A stretch of DNA of 64,000 bases, from the NCBI GenBank assembly GCA_036741235.1, contig DAINSQ010000002.1, positions 1 to 64,000 on the forward strand, read 5' to 3'. The stretch comes from JABWBR01 sp036741235. GTDB taxonomy: Bacteria > Bacteroidota > Bacteroidia > Chitinophagales > Saprospiraceae. The notes beneath the pieces are model-generated. The model made no database searches, was not told where the DNA came from, and worked only from the letters and a program-made list of their open reading frames with translations. The position numbers and the translations under genes were made by a program. Positions 63,726-64,000 of this stretch are shown here, one piece after another (position 1 is the first letter of the stretch; each line of letters starts with the position of its first letter).

Positions 63726-64000
63726 TTAGTTATTTTTCGTTTTCATTGCCGGGCCGCTGTCGGTTTCCGGAGTCATCATCATCGGCATGTCGCCGTCAGA
63801 GATGATGACTTTGGTATTGGGCGACTTTGCCAATTCAAGGAAAGCTTCTATCGACTTGAATTGAAGGATCTGGGCGTTCAAGCCCTCCGAAATGATGCTT
63901 TGCGCGTCGCGTACCCCGGCGGCTTCTATTCGCTTGCGTTCCGCTTCGCGCTGGGCCTGTTGCAGCACGAACTCCATGCGCAGTGCCTGTTGTTCAGCTT
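63726..64000 (-). CDS. Prohibitin/SPFH-family protein, C-terminal fragment
   Basis: The last 91 codons only; the gene continues past the right edge with the frame open to 64000 (AEQQALRMEFVLQQAQREAE). The segment RIEAAGVRDAQSIISEGLN and LQFKSIEAFLELAKSPNTKV with IISDGDMPMMM matches the coiled-coil end of prohibitin-like SPFH proteins, which form membrane-associated rings. An internal Met at 63975-63977 is not the start. A Thr/Pro-rich tail of about 15 residues ends the protein. Confidence 0.85.
   Translation of the reverse strand, partial: AEQQALRMEFVLQQAQREAERKRIEAAGVRDAQSIISEGLNAQILQFKSIEAFLELAKSPNTKVIISDGDMPMMMTPETDSGPAMKTKNN

Overview
The window looks like a chromosomal segment of a free-living Bacteroidota bacterium, most likely of the Saprospiria/Chitinophagia side. 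The evidence is four secreted proteins with type IX secretion (T9SS) C-terminal signals (three type A, one gliding-associated type B), SprB-like repeats, a TonB-dependent receptor with a carboxypeptidase-regulatory-like N-terminal domain, weak or absent Shine-Dalgarno sequences, and TAnnTTTG -7 promoter boxes with TTG/TTTG about 19-20 bp upstream in front of tRNA and protein genes. A run of 10 N at 11755-11764 shows that this is a draft or metagenome assembly. No rRNA, insertion sequence, prophage, CRISPR array or integrase was seen.

Layout. 1-2.3 kb: end of an SDR gene, an MtfA-like membrane protein with broken zinc ligands, an intergenic repeat block, tRNA-Phe and a small membrane protein. 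2.3-3.5 kb: an ATP-grasp protein. 3.5-10.2 kb: a minus-strand three-gene module (an EAD11-like/inactive-STAND-like protein, a MoxR-type AAA+ ATPase, and a 1493-residue envelope-spanning protein with a degenerate vWA-like domain, a PKD domain and a C-terminal OmpA-like domain). This resembles the vWA-MoxR-associated NTP-dependent conflict/signalling systems and is the best candidate for an undescribed system. 10.3-16 kb: DinB-like protein, tRNA-Leu, a Kef-type antiporter broken by the assembly gap, a DUF2851 protein and HemA. 16-21.3 kb: a secreted esterase, a secreted phosphatase paired with a possible CotH-like protein, an acyltransferase and an F420-reductase-like oxidoreductase. 21.5-30 kb: a T9SS delta-60-repeat protein, a fused 5-oxoprolinase/hydantoinase, a TPR protein and two membrane proteins.

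30.1-41.6 kb is a single 3820-residue adhesin-like gene with 6 SprB-type and 36 Ig-like modules that show a clear higher-order duplication pattern. 41.7-49.4 kb: a large T9SS protein with PKD and glycosidase-like regions, a methyltransferase, an OmpA-domain protein, a cation/proton antiporter and a HIT protein. 49.5-58.6 kb: an acyl-CoA synthetase with a KAS III-like protein that has lost its catalytic His and Asn, a TonB receptor, a sodium/solute symporter fused to an alpha/beta hydrolase, and a FabG-like SDR. 58.7-64 kb: an uncharacterised protein whose 5' end carries an in-frame TAG, a T9SS trypsin-like protease, a tail-fibre-like protein and the 3' end of a prohibitin-like gene.

All family names come from reading motifs in the translated sequence; no database search was possible.
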